Origin: Parvimonas sp035282405 | GTDB lineage: Bacteria > Bacillota > Clostridia > Tissierellales > Peptoniphilaceae | Assembly (NCBI RefSeq): GCF_035282405.1 | Contig: NZ_JAYKBP010000001.1 | Location: 372,001 to 436,000, forward strand | Reading direction: 5' to 3' | Length of the DNA: 64,000 nucleotides | In this document: positions 16,432-24,575 of the stretch, piece by piece | Numbering within the stretch: the stretch's first letter is position 1 | Layout of the letters: the number at the start of each line of letters is the position of its first letter | The notes under the pieces: model-generated | Told to the model about the DNA's origin: nothing | The model's database searches: none | Seen by the model: only the letters and a program-made list of their open reading frames with translations | Translations under genes and position numbers: made by a program

Positions 16432-16905
16432 TTATAAGTTTTCAATCCAATTTTTAATTACTTCATCACTATCTTTAGTGTCAAATCTTCTTCCCTCTTT
16501 TAAAATTGAACCTTTACAAGAATTTTTCAATTCTTCATTAGTATTTCCCATTAAACTTTCTCCTGAAGTCGCAAAAGGAATAATGGTTTTTCCTGTTAAA
16601 TTATAAGATTCTAGAAAAGTATTTATAATTGTAGGAGCTACATACCACCAAATTGGAAATCCTACATAGATAGTATCATAATCTCTCATATTATCAACCT
16701 TATTAGATATTTCAGGTCTAAATGATTTGCTTTTCATTTCGATACTGCTACGGCTATTTTCATTCATCCAGTTTAAATCTTCATCTGTATAAATTTCTTT
16801 AGGCACAATTTCATGTAAATCTGCTCCAGCAATTTTTGAAATTCTTTCTGACAGTTTTTTCGTTACTCCACTCGCACTGAAATATGCAACTAATTTTCTA
16901 CTCAT
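16432..16905 (-). CDS. Flavodoxin-like protein
   Basis: 157 aa FMN-binding fold. The FMN phosphate loop is AYFSASGVTKKLSE near residue 8. The YDTIYVGFPIWWYVAPTII segment near residues 75-95 has the double aromatic that stacks on FMN, and IPFATSGESLMGN closes the site. It belongs to the small flavodoxin/NAD(P)H dehydrogenase-like group common in anaerobes. It lies 19 nt after dxs on the same strand and is probably cotranscribed. It could donate electrons to the iron-sulphur steps of the MEP pathway, which is a guess based on the neighbour. Confidence 0.88.
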   Translation of the reverse strand: MSRKLVAYFSASGVTKKLSERISKIAGADLHEIVPKEIYTDEDLNWMNENSRSSIEMKSKSFRPEISNKVDNMRDYDTIYVGFPIWWYVAPTIINTFLESYNLTGKTIIPFATSGESLMGNTNEELKNSCKGSILKEGRRFDTKDSDEVIKNWIENL

Positions 16906-16924
16906 AACTAGTACCTCCTATCTT

Positions 16925-18679
16925 TTATTTATCTAGTATTTCCTTTATGTCATTGATGATTAAATCTTTTGAAATTCCATTTTCAAGAAGTAATTTTTCT
17001 GCAATAACTCTATTTGGAAAATTCTTTTTAATTCCATAATTCTTAACCTTTAAATCAGATGTTCCGAAAAATCTTGAAATTTTTTCTCCAAAACCTCCAT
17101 CTATAGCTCCATCTTCTAAAGTTATTACCAATTTGTGATTTTCTTTTAAGTTTTCAAGCAATTCCTCATCCAATCCTGTAATAAATCTTGGATTTATCAA
17201 AGTAACTTCTCCCAATTCATCTGCAATTTCTTTTCCAAGTTTATAGAAATTACCAAGGGCAATTATAGCCACATCTTTTCCTTTTTTTGTAACTTTGTAT
17301 TTATTTAAAACAGAATAATCAGTTTTGTCTTCTTCTCCTGTTGATATTAAATCTAATGCAGGAACTCTTATTGCTACAGGATGTTCCATTTGATTTAATC
17401 CCCATTCCATCATCTTCAAATGTTCTTCTTTATTTGTAGGAGCAAGGTAAACCAAGTTTGGAATATTTGAAATCATTGATATATCAAAAATTCCAAGATG
17501 AGTTACGTCATTTGCAGTATAAACAGATGCATAATAAACTAATATCAATGCAGGATTGTTATTTAAACACAAATCCTGAGAAAGCTGGTCATAAGTTCTT
17601 TGAATAAATGAACTACATACACAAAAAACTGGTTTTGCACCATTTTTCGCAAGTCCTGAAGACATGGCTACTGCATGTTCCTCTGCAATCCCAACATCAA
17701 TATATTGTTTCCCCATTTGTTCTCTAATTTCTTTTGACAATCCGAAATCTCCAGGTGTTCCTGCAGTTAAAACAGCAACATTTTTATCATTTTTAACTGA
17801 ATTTATTAAAAAGTCTAAGGTTATGGAACTATAACTTTCATCTCTTTGCCCTTTTTCACTTTTTTTAAATTCTCCTGTTTCAATATCAAAAGGTGCTCCA
17901 AAATGAAATTTCTCTTTATTTATTTCTGCAGGTTTAAATCCATTACCTTTATTTGTTGAAATATGAACAACTATAGGTTTGTCAATGTTCTTAACGGACT
18001 TAAATGCTGAAATTAGTTCTTCAATATCATTTCCTTCATCAACATAGATATAATCAAGCCCCATAGCTCTAAAAATATTATTTTCAGCTTTTCCTTTGGT
18101 TTCTCTAAGTTCAAAAAGATTTTTGTAAAGACCTCCATGATTTTCGGCAATAGACTGATTATTATCATTTATAACTACAATCATATTACTATCAAGTTCA
18201 AAAACATTATTAAGACCTTCAAAAGCCTCTCCTCCACTTAAAGAACCATCTCCTATAACCGCTATAATATTTTCATTATCTCCCTTTAAATTTCTCGCTT
18301 TTGCAAGACCACAAGCAAGACTTATTGAAGTTGAAGTATGTCCAATGGTAAAGAAATCATGTTCACTTTCTTTTGGCGAAGTATATCCTGTAACTGAACC
18401 ATATTTTTCAGGAATCATAAATGCATCTTTTCTCCCTGTCAACATTTTGTGAACATAAGTTTGATGAGATACATCAAAAACAATCTTATCTTTTGGAGAG
18501 TCAAAAACATAATGAAGTGCAACTGTAAATTCTAATGATCCAAGATTAGGACCTATATGCCCCCCCTTTGCACTAAGTCTCTTTAATAAATGTGTTCTAA
18601 GCTCTACAATCAACTCTTTTAATTCATCAATAGATAATTTTTTTACATCTTTTGGTGAATTGATTTTTTCTAAGTACAT
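16925..18679 (-). CDS. dxs: 1-deoxy-D-xylulose-5-phosphate synthase-like, divergent
   Basis: 584 aa thiamine-diphosphate enzyme, shorter than the typical 620. N-terminal: KGGHIGPNLG near residue 38, DVSHQTYVHK near 69, GHTSTSIS near 113 and the thiamine diphosphate motif VIGDGSLSGGEAF near 141. The pyrimidine domain has IDVGIAEEHAVAMSSGLA with the catalytic Glu, and CSSFIQRTYDQL. Most DXS enzymes have a conserved DRAGLVGxDGxTHxG segment; here it reads VYYASVYTANDVTHLG, missing the Arg and Gly. So the fold and cofactor site are sound but substrate specificity should be confirmed. The start has GGAGGAG and a good promoter. thiN, which makes its cofactor, diverges upstream. Confidence 0.8.
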   Translation of the reverse strand: MYLEKINSPKDVKKLSIDELKELIVELRTHLLKRLSAKGGHIGPNLGSLEFTVALHYVFDSPKDKIVFDVSHQTYVHKMLTGRKDAFMIPEKYGSVTGYTSPKESEHDFFTIGHTSTSISLACGLAKARNLKGDNENIIAVIGDGSLSGGEAFEGLNNVFELDSNMIVVINDNNQSIAENHGGLYKNLFELRETKGKAENNIFRAMGLDYIYVDEGNDIEELISAFKSVKNIDKPIVVHISTNKGNGFKPAEINKEKFHFGAPFDIETGEFKKSEKGQRDESYSSITLDFLINSVKNDKNVAVLTAGTPGDFGLSKEIREQMGKQYIDVGIAEEHAVAMSSGLAKNGAKPVFCVCSSFIQRTYDQLSQDLCLNNNPALILVYYASVYTANDVTHLGIFDISMISNIPNLVYLAPTNKEEHLKMMEWGLNQMEHPVAIRVPALDLISTGEEDKTDYSVLNKYKVTKKGKDVAIIALGNFYKLGKEIADELGEVTLINPRFITGLDEELLENLKENHKLVITLEDGAIDGGFGEKISRFFGTSDLKVKNYGIKKNFPNRVIAEKLLLENGISKDLIINDIKEILDK

Positions 18680-18724
18680 AACATCTCCTCCTTTTATGTA
18701 ATAATGTTAACTTCAGTTTATTAG

Positions 18725-18753
18725 ATTATACCCTTAATAAATAAAATATTCAA
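18725..18753 (-). promoter_or_regulatory. Candidate promoter of dxs
   Basis: TTGAAT (18748-18753) and TATAAT (18725-18730), 17-nt spacer, minus strand, about 45 nt before the dxs start. Confidence 0.6.
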
Positions 18754-18813
18754 TAGTTTAAAATTTTTAAAATTGTGTTAAAATATAAATATATAAAAAT
18801 TAGGAGAAAAAAC

Positions 18814-19443
18814 ATGAAATTTGCTTATATATTCTTTAATGGAAAACTTTTAGGAGATCTAAATTATTTTAAGAATTTCTTTATGGAAAATAAAGGAGAT
18901 ATCTTTTGTGCAGATGGTGGTTCTAATCTTTGCTATAAATTGAATTTAATTCCAAATGAAATTTGGGGAGATTTGGATTCAATTAATAAAGATATTTTAA
19001 AATTCTACAAAGGACAAAATGTAATTATAAAAAAATTCCCTAAAGATAAAGATTTTACAGATTCTGAATTAATTTTAAACTACATTAAAGATAAAAACTA
19101 TGATAAAATCTATTGTATTGGTGCATTTGGCGGAGATATAGACCATGAACTTACAAATATTAATTTAATGTTTAAATATGATAATCTATATTTCTTAAAA
19201 GAAAATGAAATACTTTTTAAGATAGAAAGAGAATTTAAATTTAAAAATCTCTTAAATACAAAAATTTCCTTTATTCCATTTTCAGAAAAAATAAAAAATT
19301 TAACATTATCTGGTTTTAAATATAATATCGAAGATATAACTCTTAAGAAAGGTGATTCTCTTTGTATGAGCAATATTATAGAATCAGATTTTGCAAAAAT
19401 AACTTTTGAAGAAGGGAAAATTTTGTGTGTTATTAAGTCTTAA
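18814..19443 (+). CDS. thiN: Thiamine pyrophosphokinase
   Basis: Transfers pyrophosphate from ATP to thiamine, giving thiamine diphosphate. 209 aa. Motifs in order: CADGGSNL near residue 33, WGDLDSI near 51, FPKDKDFTDSEL near 72 and GAFGGDIDHELTNINL near 102, the four substrate-binding blocks of the family. The C-terminal beta domain follows. AGGAG stands 6 nt before the ATG at 18814; the frame extends 13 codons upstream without a site. Divergent from dxs, whose product needs the cofactor. No TPP riboswitch was seen upstream. Confidence 0.9.
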   Translation: MKFAYIFFNGKLLGDLNYFKNFFMENKGDIFCADGGSNLCYKLNLIPNEIWGDLDSINKDILKFYKGQNVIIKKFPKDKDFTDSELILNYIKDKNYDKIYCIGAFGGDIDHELTNINLMFKYDNLYFLKENEILFKIEREFKFKNLLNTKISFIPFSEKIKNLTLSGFKYNIEDITLKKGDSLCMSNIIESDFAKITFEEGKILCVIKS

Positions 19444-19540
19444 TCTGATACCATTTTTTATATCGATTTTGGTTCTTTCTCTAGTATCAAAAATATATTA
19501 TACTGTTTATGTAAAATTTATTTAAGGAGAAAAAATTATT

Positions 19541-20398
19541 ATGAAAAAGAAAGATTTAACACAAAATTTTATAGGGGGAGTTATAATGGATGTTACCACA
19601 CCCGAACAAGCAAAGATAGCTGAAAAAGCAGGAGCCGTAGCAGTTATGGCTTTAGAAAGAATTCCTGCTGATATTCGTGTTGCCGGTGGAGTTTCAAGAA
19701 TGAGCGACCCTGCAATGATTAAAAGTATAATGAAAGCTGTTTCAATTCCAGTTATGGCAAAATGTAGAATCGGACATTTTGTTGAAGCTCAAATTTTGCA
19801 AGAAATTGGAATAGATTATATTGATGAAAGTGAAGTGCTATCCCCTGCAGATAATATTCATCATGTAGATAAAACAAAATTCGATACGCCTTTTGTATGT
19901 GGTGCAAGAGATTTAGGAGAAGCTCTAAGGCGTATTCAAGAAGGTGCAAGAATGATTCGTACAAAAGGAGAAGCAGGTACGGGAGATGTTGTTCAAGCTG
20001 TATCACATATGAGAAAAATTCAAGGTGAAATTCGTCAAGTAACTGCGATGGCAGAAGATGAATTATTTGAAAAAGCAAAAGAATTTAAAGTTCCTTATGA
20101 ACTATTAAAATATGTTCGCGAAAATGGAAAACTTCCTGTTGTTAATTTTTCAGCAGGTGGAGTTGCGACTCCAGCAGATGCAGCCCTTATGAGACAATTA
20201 GGAGCAGAAGGTGTTTTTGTAGGCTCAGGAATTTTTAAATCAGGAAATCCTGAACAAAGAGCTAAGGCAATAGTTGAAGCTGTTAAACATTATAATGACC
20301 CTAAAGTTATTGCTAAAGTTTCTGAAAATCTTGGAGAAGCTATGGTAGGAATTAATGAAAATGAAATTGAAATAATTATGGCTGAAAGAGGAATTTAA
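19541..20398 (+). CDS. pdxS: Pyridoxal 5'-phosphate synthase subunit PdxS
   Basis: Joins ribulose or ribose 5-phosphate, glyceraldehyde 3-phosphate and ammonia to form PLP in the DXP-independent pathway. 285 aa. VIMDVTTPEQAKIAEKAGAV, LERIPADIR and the lysine-bearing blocks MAKCRIGHFVEAQ (near residue 70) and IRTKGEAGTG (near 140) are all present, as is the C-terminal phosphate loop GVATPADAALM. AGGAG precedes the ATG by 11 nt. The glutaminase partner PdxT, normally adjacent, is not in this window, so ammonia supply or a distant pdxT must be assumed. Confidence 0.96.
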   Translation: MKKKDLTQNFIGGVIMDVTTPEQAKIAEKAGAVAVMALERIPADIRVAGGVSRMSDPAMIKSIMKAVSIPVMAKCRIGHFVEAQILQEIGIDYIDESEVLSPADNIHHVDKTKFDTPFVCGARDLGEALRRIQEGARMIRTKGEAGTGDVVQAVSHMRKIQGEIRQVTAMAEDELFEKAKEFKVPYELLKYVRENGKLPVVNFSAGGVATPADAALMRQLGAEGVFVGSGIFKSGNPEQRAKAIVEAVKHYNDPKVIAKVSENLGEAMVGINENEIEIIMAERGI

Positions 20399-20448
20399 AA
20401 ATTATTAAATTTATTTTTTATTATTTTTGATATTTATTATTAAATATA

Positions 20449-20477
20449 TTTACTTTTTATTTTTTTCAGAGTATAAT
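20449..20477 (+). promoter_or_regulatory. Candidate promoter of the C69 dipeptidase gene
   Basis: TTTACT (20449-20454) and TATAAT (20472-20477), 17-nt spacer. Just downstream in the leader is a hairpin, GCATAAA (20487-20493) with TTTATGC (20510-20516), before the AAGGAG site. Confidence 0.5.
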
Positions 20478-20547
20478 ATATTTGTAGCATAAATGAAAAT
20501 GTTACACAATTTATGCAAAAAGATATATTTTGAAAGGAGATTTTATT

Positions 20548-22047
20548 ATGGCTTGTACTACAATTTTAGTCGGAAAAAATGCTACTTATGATGGATCAAC
20601 AATGGTTGCGCGTAACGAGGACTCTCCATCAGGTAGATTTTTAGAAAAAAAATTTATAGTTGTTCATCCAAAAGATCAACCAGTAAAATATAAATCAGTT
20701 TTATCTCATGTTGAAATTGATTTACCTACTAATCCTATGCGTTATACTTGTATGCCTAATGCAGTTGATAGTGAAGGAATTTGGGGCGCTTGTGGTGTTA
20801 ATGAATTAAATATTTCCATGTCCGCAACTGAAACTTTAACTTCTAACGAAAGAGTTTTAGGTGCTGATCCTCTTGTAAATTTTGTTCCTGCCGTTGGAAA
20901 AAAAGGAGATAAGAATTATGTTCCTGAAAAAGTTGGTGGAATTGGTGAAGAAGATATGGTTACTTTAGTTTTACCATATATCAAATCCGCTCGTGAAGGT
21001 GTAATTAGACTTGGAGAAATTTTAGAAAAATACGGCACTTATGAAATGAACGGTATAGCTTTTCAAGATGTAAATGAAATTTGGTGGTTAGAAACTATCG
21101 GAGGTCATCATTGGATTGCAAGACGTGTTCCAGATGATTGTTACGTAATTATGCCAAACCAACTTGGTCTTGATTATTTTGATTTAGACGATGCTTTTGG
21201 AAAACAAAAAGAATATATGTGCTCTGCAGATTTAAAAGAATTTATAAATAGATACCATTTAGATCTTTCTATTGATGGAAGTTTAAATCCTAGAGAAGCT
21301 TTTGGTAGCCATTCTGACGCAGATCATACTTATAATACTCCTCGTGCTTGGGTATTACAAAGATATTTCAATCCACTTACAAATTATTGGGATGGAATAG
21401 AAGCAGATTATGTTCCTGAATCAGATGATATTCCATGGTGCAGGACTCCAGACAAAAAAATAACTGTTGAAGATATTAAATATGCACTTTCTAATCATTT
21501 CCAAGGAACTCCTTATGACCCTTATGGAAAATTTGCAGATGAAAAAGGAAAATTCAGACCAATTGGAATTAATAGAAATAACTTCTTAGGACTAGTTCAA
21601 ATAAGACCCGATATGCCTGAAGCAATTAGAAGCATTGAATGGCTTGCTCTTGGTTCAAATGTATTTAATGCAATGATTCCTTTCTATGTAAATATAGATA
21701 AGACACCTGAATATCTTGCAAATACTACAGGAGTACCTACAACAGAAGATTTCTATTGGACAAATCGTTTAGTAGCAGCTTTGGCAGATGCTCATTTTGC
21801 ATCTTGTAGTTCACATATTGAACGTTACCAATTAGCTATTCAATCAAAATGTACTGAAATAATAAATAAATACGACAATAAATTCCTAGGTAAAAAAGTA
21901 GCTAAAGGAAAAGTTGTTGAATTTTGCGAAAAAGCAAATGAAGAAATTGCAACAGAACTAAAGAAACAAACAATTGATTTATTAAGTAAAGTTCTTTACA
22001 CAGCAAGCTGTGAAATGAAAAATGGTTTTTCAAGATCTGACGCTTAA
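20548..22047 (+). CDS. C69 family dipeptidase (PepD-like)
   Basis: 499 aa N-terminal nucleophile hydrolase that cleaves dipeptides in the cytoplasm. The protein begins MACTTILVGK, with the Cys at residue 3 as nucleophile after N-terminal processing, followed by TYDGSTMVARNEDS, the family hallmark with the Arg and Asp of the active site. The body includes EIWWLETIGGHHWIARRVPD. Length is usual (about 470-500). AAGGAG sits 7 nt before the chosen ATG; a TTG 18 nt upstream overlaps that site and is rejected. Own promoter and own terminator. Confidence 0.95.
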   Translation: MACTTILVGKNATYDGSTMVARNEDSPSGRFLEKKFIVVHPKDQPVKYKSVLSHVEIDLPTNPMRYTCMPNAVDSEGIWGACGVNELNISMSATETLTSNERVLGADPLVNFVPAVGKKGDKNYVPEKVGGIGEEDMVTLVLPYIKSAREGVIRLGEILEKYGTYEMNGIAFQDVNEIWWLETIGGHHWIARRVPDDCYVIMPNQLGLDYFDLDDAFGKQKEYMCSADLKEFINRYHLDLSIDGSLNPREAFGSHSDADHTYNTPRAWVLQRYFNPLTNYWDGIEADYVPESDDIPWCRTPDKKITVEDIKYALSNHFQGTPYDPYGKFADEKGKFRPIGINRNNFLGLVQIRPDMPEAIRSIEWLALGSNVFNAMIPFYVNIDKTPEYLANTTGVPTTEDFYWTNRLVAALADAHFASCSSHIERYQLAIQSKCTEIINKYDNKFLGKKVAKGKVVEFCEKANEEIATELKKQTIDLLSKVLYTASCEMKNGFSRSDA

Positions 22048-22104
22048 AAAATTAAAATTTAATTTGATATCTGCCTAATAAATGTATGTTATTAATTAAA
22101 CAAT

Positions 22105-22140
22105 GGATGTCTCTGTTTTTTAAAGAGGCATCCTTTTTTT
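22105..22140 (+). terminator. Terminator of the C69 dipeptidase gene
   Basis: GGATGTCTCT pairs with AGAGGCATCC (one G-T pair) and is followed by seven T. Confidence 0.85.
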
Positions 22141-22370
22141 GTGAATTTTAGTGAGAATTTTGAGTATAAACAAAAAGTGAAAAAACAGCTATACTAGAAT
22201 TTTACCTATGAAATTTTTTATGAACAATATTAACCCTAATTAAAAAACTTTTCTAATAACAAAAAAATATTATAAATATATAATTTAAACTTCATTTAGT
22301 TTCATATATTTATAATAACAAGCATAAATTCAACAATCCTACTTAAATTTATAAAAAAATCTAATTTTAT
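22141..22370. other. AT-rich spacer with no recognisable content
   Basis: Between the dipeptidase terminator and the terminator of the immunity-like gene. Only scattered A/T runs and stop codons in every frame; no reading frame, repeat or convincing promoter was found. Confidence 0.6.
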
Positions 22371-22398
22371 AAAATAAAAAGAGATGTCGAAACATCCC
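22371..22398 (-). terminator. Terminator of the immunity-like gene
   Basis: GATGT/ACATC with a 4-nt CGAA loop and further partial pairing, followed on the minus strand by CTTTTTATTTT, 4 nt after the stop. Confidence 0.6.
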
Positions 22399-22402
22399 TT
22401 AA

Positions 22403-23359
22403 CTAAATCTCCATTACCCCTATTTCACAACACTCAAAAATAAAATCTATTACAAAATCATCACAACCATTAAATCTTATATGCCTTAAATCATCAGTGC
22501 CAAAGTCCCATAAAGGTTCTTGTTTGTACCATTCAAAAAATTCCGAATCTTCTATCTCATAAAAAATTCTAATACCATCGTTAACCATTTCACGTTCAAC
22601 ATCTTTTCCTTTGAAATATTTTCTTCTATTGATCATAATAGAATGTACATTATTATAATAAAAAGTAATTTTATATCTTTTATTAGCATTTTTACTATAA
22701 AGTATAAATACATAATAATTACGTTCAAGATTAAAACTCTCTAATTTATAATTATCAAATGGCAATATTATTTCGTCAAAATCATATGGTTCTCCTATAT
22801 ATTCTTCATCTTCATCTTCATCATCGTCAAAATAACCATATTTATTATCTTCTTTAAGTTCTATCTCTTCATTTTCTTTTACCTCAATTTTTTCAAAACT
22901 AATCTTTGGTTCTTCAACACAAAAAGCCTCAAAAATATAATTACTACAACCAGTTATAAAATAATTTAAAATCTTATCCTTTAGCTCATCTTTGAAATTT
23001 TCGTAATAGTAGTTTTGAAAATATGAATATTCTACTTTAAATATCTTGGTTCTTTCAAATTTTTCTCCAATAGTTTCAATTCCTGTACAAAAGGATCCAC
23101 ATCTATATGTTTCGTCTGTTCCTATGATTTTGAAAAGATTATTTAAATTAAATGTTAATGTTATTTTATATCCTCTTTGATCATTCACTAAACAAAATTT
23201 TAATCCCTTATCATTTAATTCAAATCTTGAATCTTCCTCATAATCTCCAAAAAAATCATTATATAAATAGTAATGATTTCTAGGATTCCATTTTTCCCAT
23301 ATACCCATCCCAAGTCTAAGAGAATGTTTTATTTTTTCTTTTAATTGAAAATCATTCAT
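22403..23359 (-). CDS. Unknown acidic protein, probable duplicated immunity protein
   Basis: 318 aa, not recognised. No signal peptide or membrane segment. Very rich in Asp, Glu, Phe and Tyr, with a run of acidic residues near 175-190 separating two halves that look alike: each has a YKIT.xxN block (RGYKITLTFNLNN and KRYKITFYYNNV) and ends in a GCxxxxxxxFxC-type segment (TGCSNYIFEAFC and NGCDDFVIDFIFECC). It starts 11 nt after the reading frame of a broken secreted toxin gene, in the toxin-then-immunity order, and acidic cytosolic proteins are usual immunity partners. The ATG at 23359 has AAGGA 7 nt upstream. Immunity function is inference from position and composition. Confidence 0.6.
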   Translation of the reverse strand: MNDFQLKEKIKHSLRLGMGIWEKWNPRNHYYLYNDFFGDYEEDSRFELNDKGLKFCLVNDQRGYKITLTFNLNNLFKIIGTDETYRCGSFCTGIETIGEKFERTKIFKVEYSYFQNYYYENFKDELKDKILNYFITGCSNYIFEAFCVEEPKISFEKIEVKENEEIELKEDNKYGYFDDDEDEDEEYIGEPYDFDEIILPFDNYKLESFNLERNYYVFILYSKNANKRYKITFYYNNVHSIMINRRKYFKGKDVEREMVNDGIRIFYEIEDSEFFEWYKQEPLWDFGTDDLRHIRFNGCDDFVIDFIFECCEIGVMEI

Positions 23360-23369
23360 AATCATATCC

Positions 23370-24263
23370 TTATTTATACCTAATCTTTATTCTCTTTGTT
23401 ATCTTTTTGCCTACTTCTGTTATAATTTCCAATGTAGACTTTCCTTGTTTTGCAAACTTTCTAACAGTTACTTTTCTTCCATCAGGCAGTACTCCAGTTT
23501 TCTTTTATCCTTCAGAGTCAGACACATCTCTGACACCTTCTAATTCCAAACTATTAAAATCTTCTAATGCCTTTTCATATCCTCCATCTTTTTCCCATTG
23601 CTTTGATTTTCCTTTTTTATCTTTTAATTTTTTAGCCCCTTCTAATACTTCACCTAAGTAATCTTCCTCTTCAGCTTCAGTTTTTGGTTCTTCTTTTTTA
23701 TCAACATTTTCTATTAATACTTTTGTAAACCAAGAATAACTGATTGAATAATTATTTACCAACATACCCTCAGGAGTAAAGAAGATATTTAATTTATAAC
23801 CATCTATACTACATCTCCAAAATTCATAAGCATGTTCAACAAGTCCTAATCTATAGCCTATTATGCCAAAAGCTCCTACAACACCTACTCCTATTGATTT
23901 CAATGCTGATGCTGAATTCACATCAAAAGTCAATATTCCACCATATTCTCCACTATCACTAAGTAGCTTAATCTTGGCATTTATTTTCGGTATTACATTT
24001 TTCTTTACTAATTTTAAAGTTTTTCTTGCATTTATTACTTCTTCTTTTGTTATACTAACTCCATTTATTGTAATAGTATCTTCAGTAATATCAAATTTTT
24101 CACTATTATTGTTGTTACTGTTATCATTATATGCAACAATATTGTTATTAGCTCTATTTTCTGCATTTACAATACTTGAAACTGTAAAGTTAAAAAGTAG
24201 CATAAAAATACATAAAGCAGATATTAATTATTTAATTTTAAAATAATTTTTTCTTTCTTTCAT
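23370..24263 (-). pseudogene. Secreted polymorphic-toxin-like gene with two in-frame TAA stops
   Basis: Reading from the ATG at 24263 (GGAGG 6 nt upstream) one frame runs 297 codons to 23370 with two TAA codons: codon 12 (24228-24230) and at 23505-23507. Without them the product has a signal peptide (basic KERKNYFKIK, hydrophobic core, end at IVNA), a unique middle of about 200 residues, and a C-terminal block with KSKQWEKDGGYEKALEDFNS and then TGVLPDGRKVTVRKF, KSTLEI and KRIKIRYK. This end resembles, from memory, toxin tips of LXG/RHS-type polymorphic toxins. The second stop cuts off the last 44 residues; the first lies inside the signal peptide. No frameshift is seen. Most likely a recently silenced toxin; a stop-codon readthrough is less likely. 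Confidence 0.75.
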
Positions 24264-24517
24264 AAATACCTCCTGTTATAACGTACACTTTTGATATTTT
24301 TATAGATTTTATAATACAAGTAATATAAAAAATTTACCTTCTAGTTAGATGATACACCTTATTTCATTATTTGTCAAAAAATTTAACTTTAATATTGTCT
24401 TACTGTGATTAATATAATAATTTGTCAAATTTATTAATGAAAAAATTTTAAAGATTATAAAACACTTTTTGAAATTTTTAGTGAATAACTTATTATTACA
24501 ATTTGTACATTTAACAA
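24264..24517. other. AT-rich spacer between toxin-like gene and M42 aminopeptidase
   Basis: Divergent intergenic region. Apart from the M42 promoter at its right end no feature is convincing; the toxin side has several TATAAA-like hexamers but no well-spaced -35. Confidence 0.5.
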
Positions 24518-24546
24518 TTTACAATCTTTTTAATATCGTGTATAAT
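24518..24546 (+). promoter_or_regulatory. Candidate promoter of the M42 aminopeptidase gene
   Basis: TTTACA (24518-24523) and TATAAT (24541-24546), 17-nt spacer, 30 nt before the start codon. Confidence 0.65.
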
Positions 24547-24575
24547 AAACATATAAAATAAATTTGGAGGTTGTT

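Noticed and set aside
18754..18813. TPP riboswitch upstream of thiN or dxs
   Set aside because: The intergenic space is too short and lacks the CUGAGA-type core.
23370..24263. Reassignment of TAA to an amino acid
   Set aside because: All other genes in the window end normally and many use TAA as their stop, so a genome-wide recoding is excluded.
24203..24263. Start of the toxin-like gene at the internal Met at 24203
   Set aside because: It would leave half a signal peptide and has no ribosome site, whereas the ATG at 24263 has GGAGG and an in-frame basic region.
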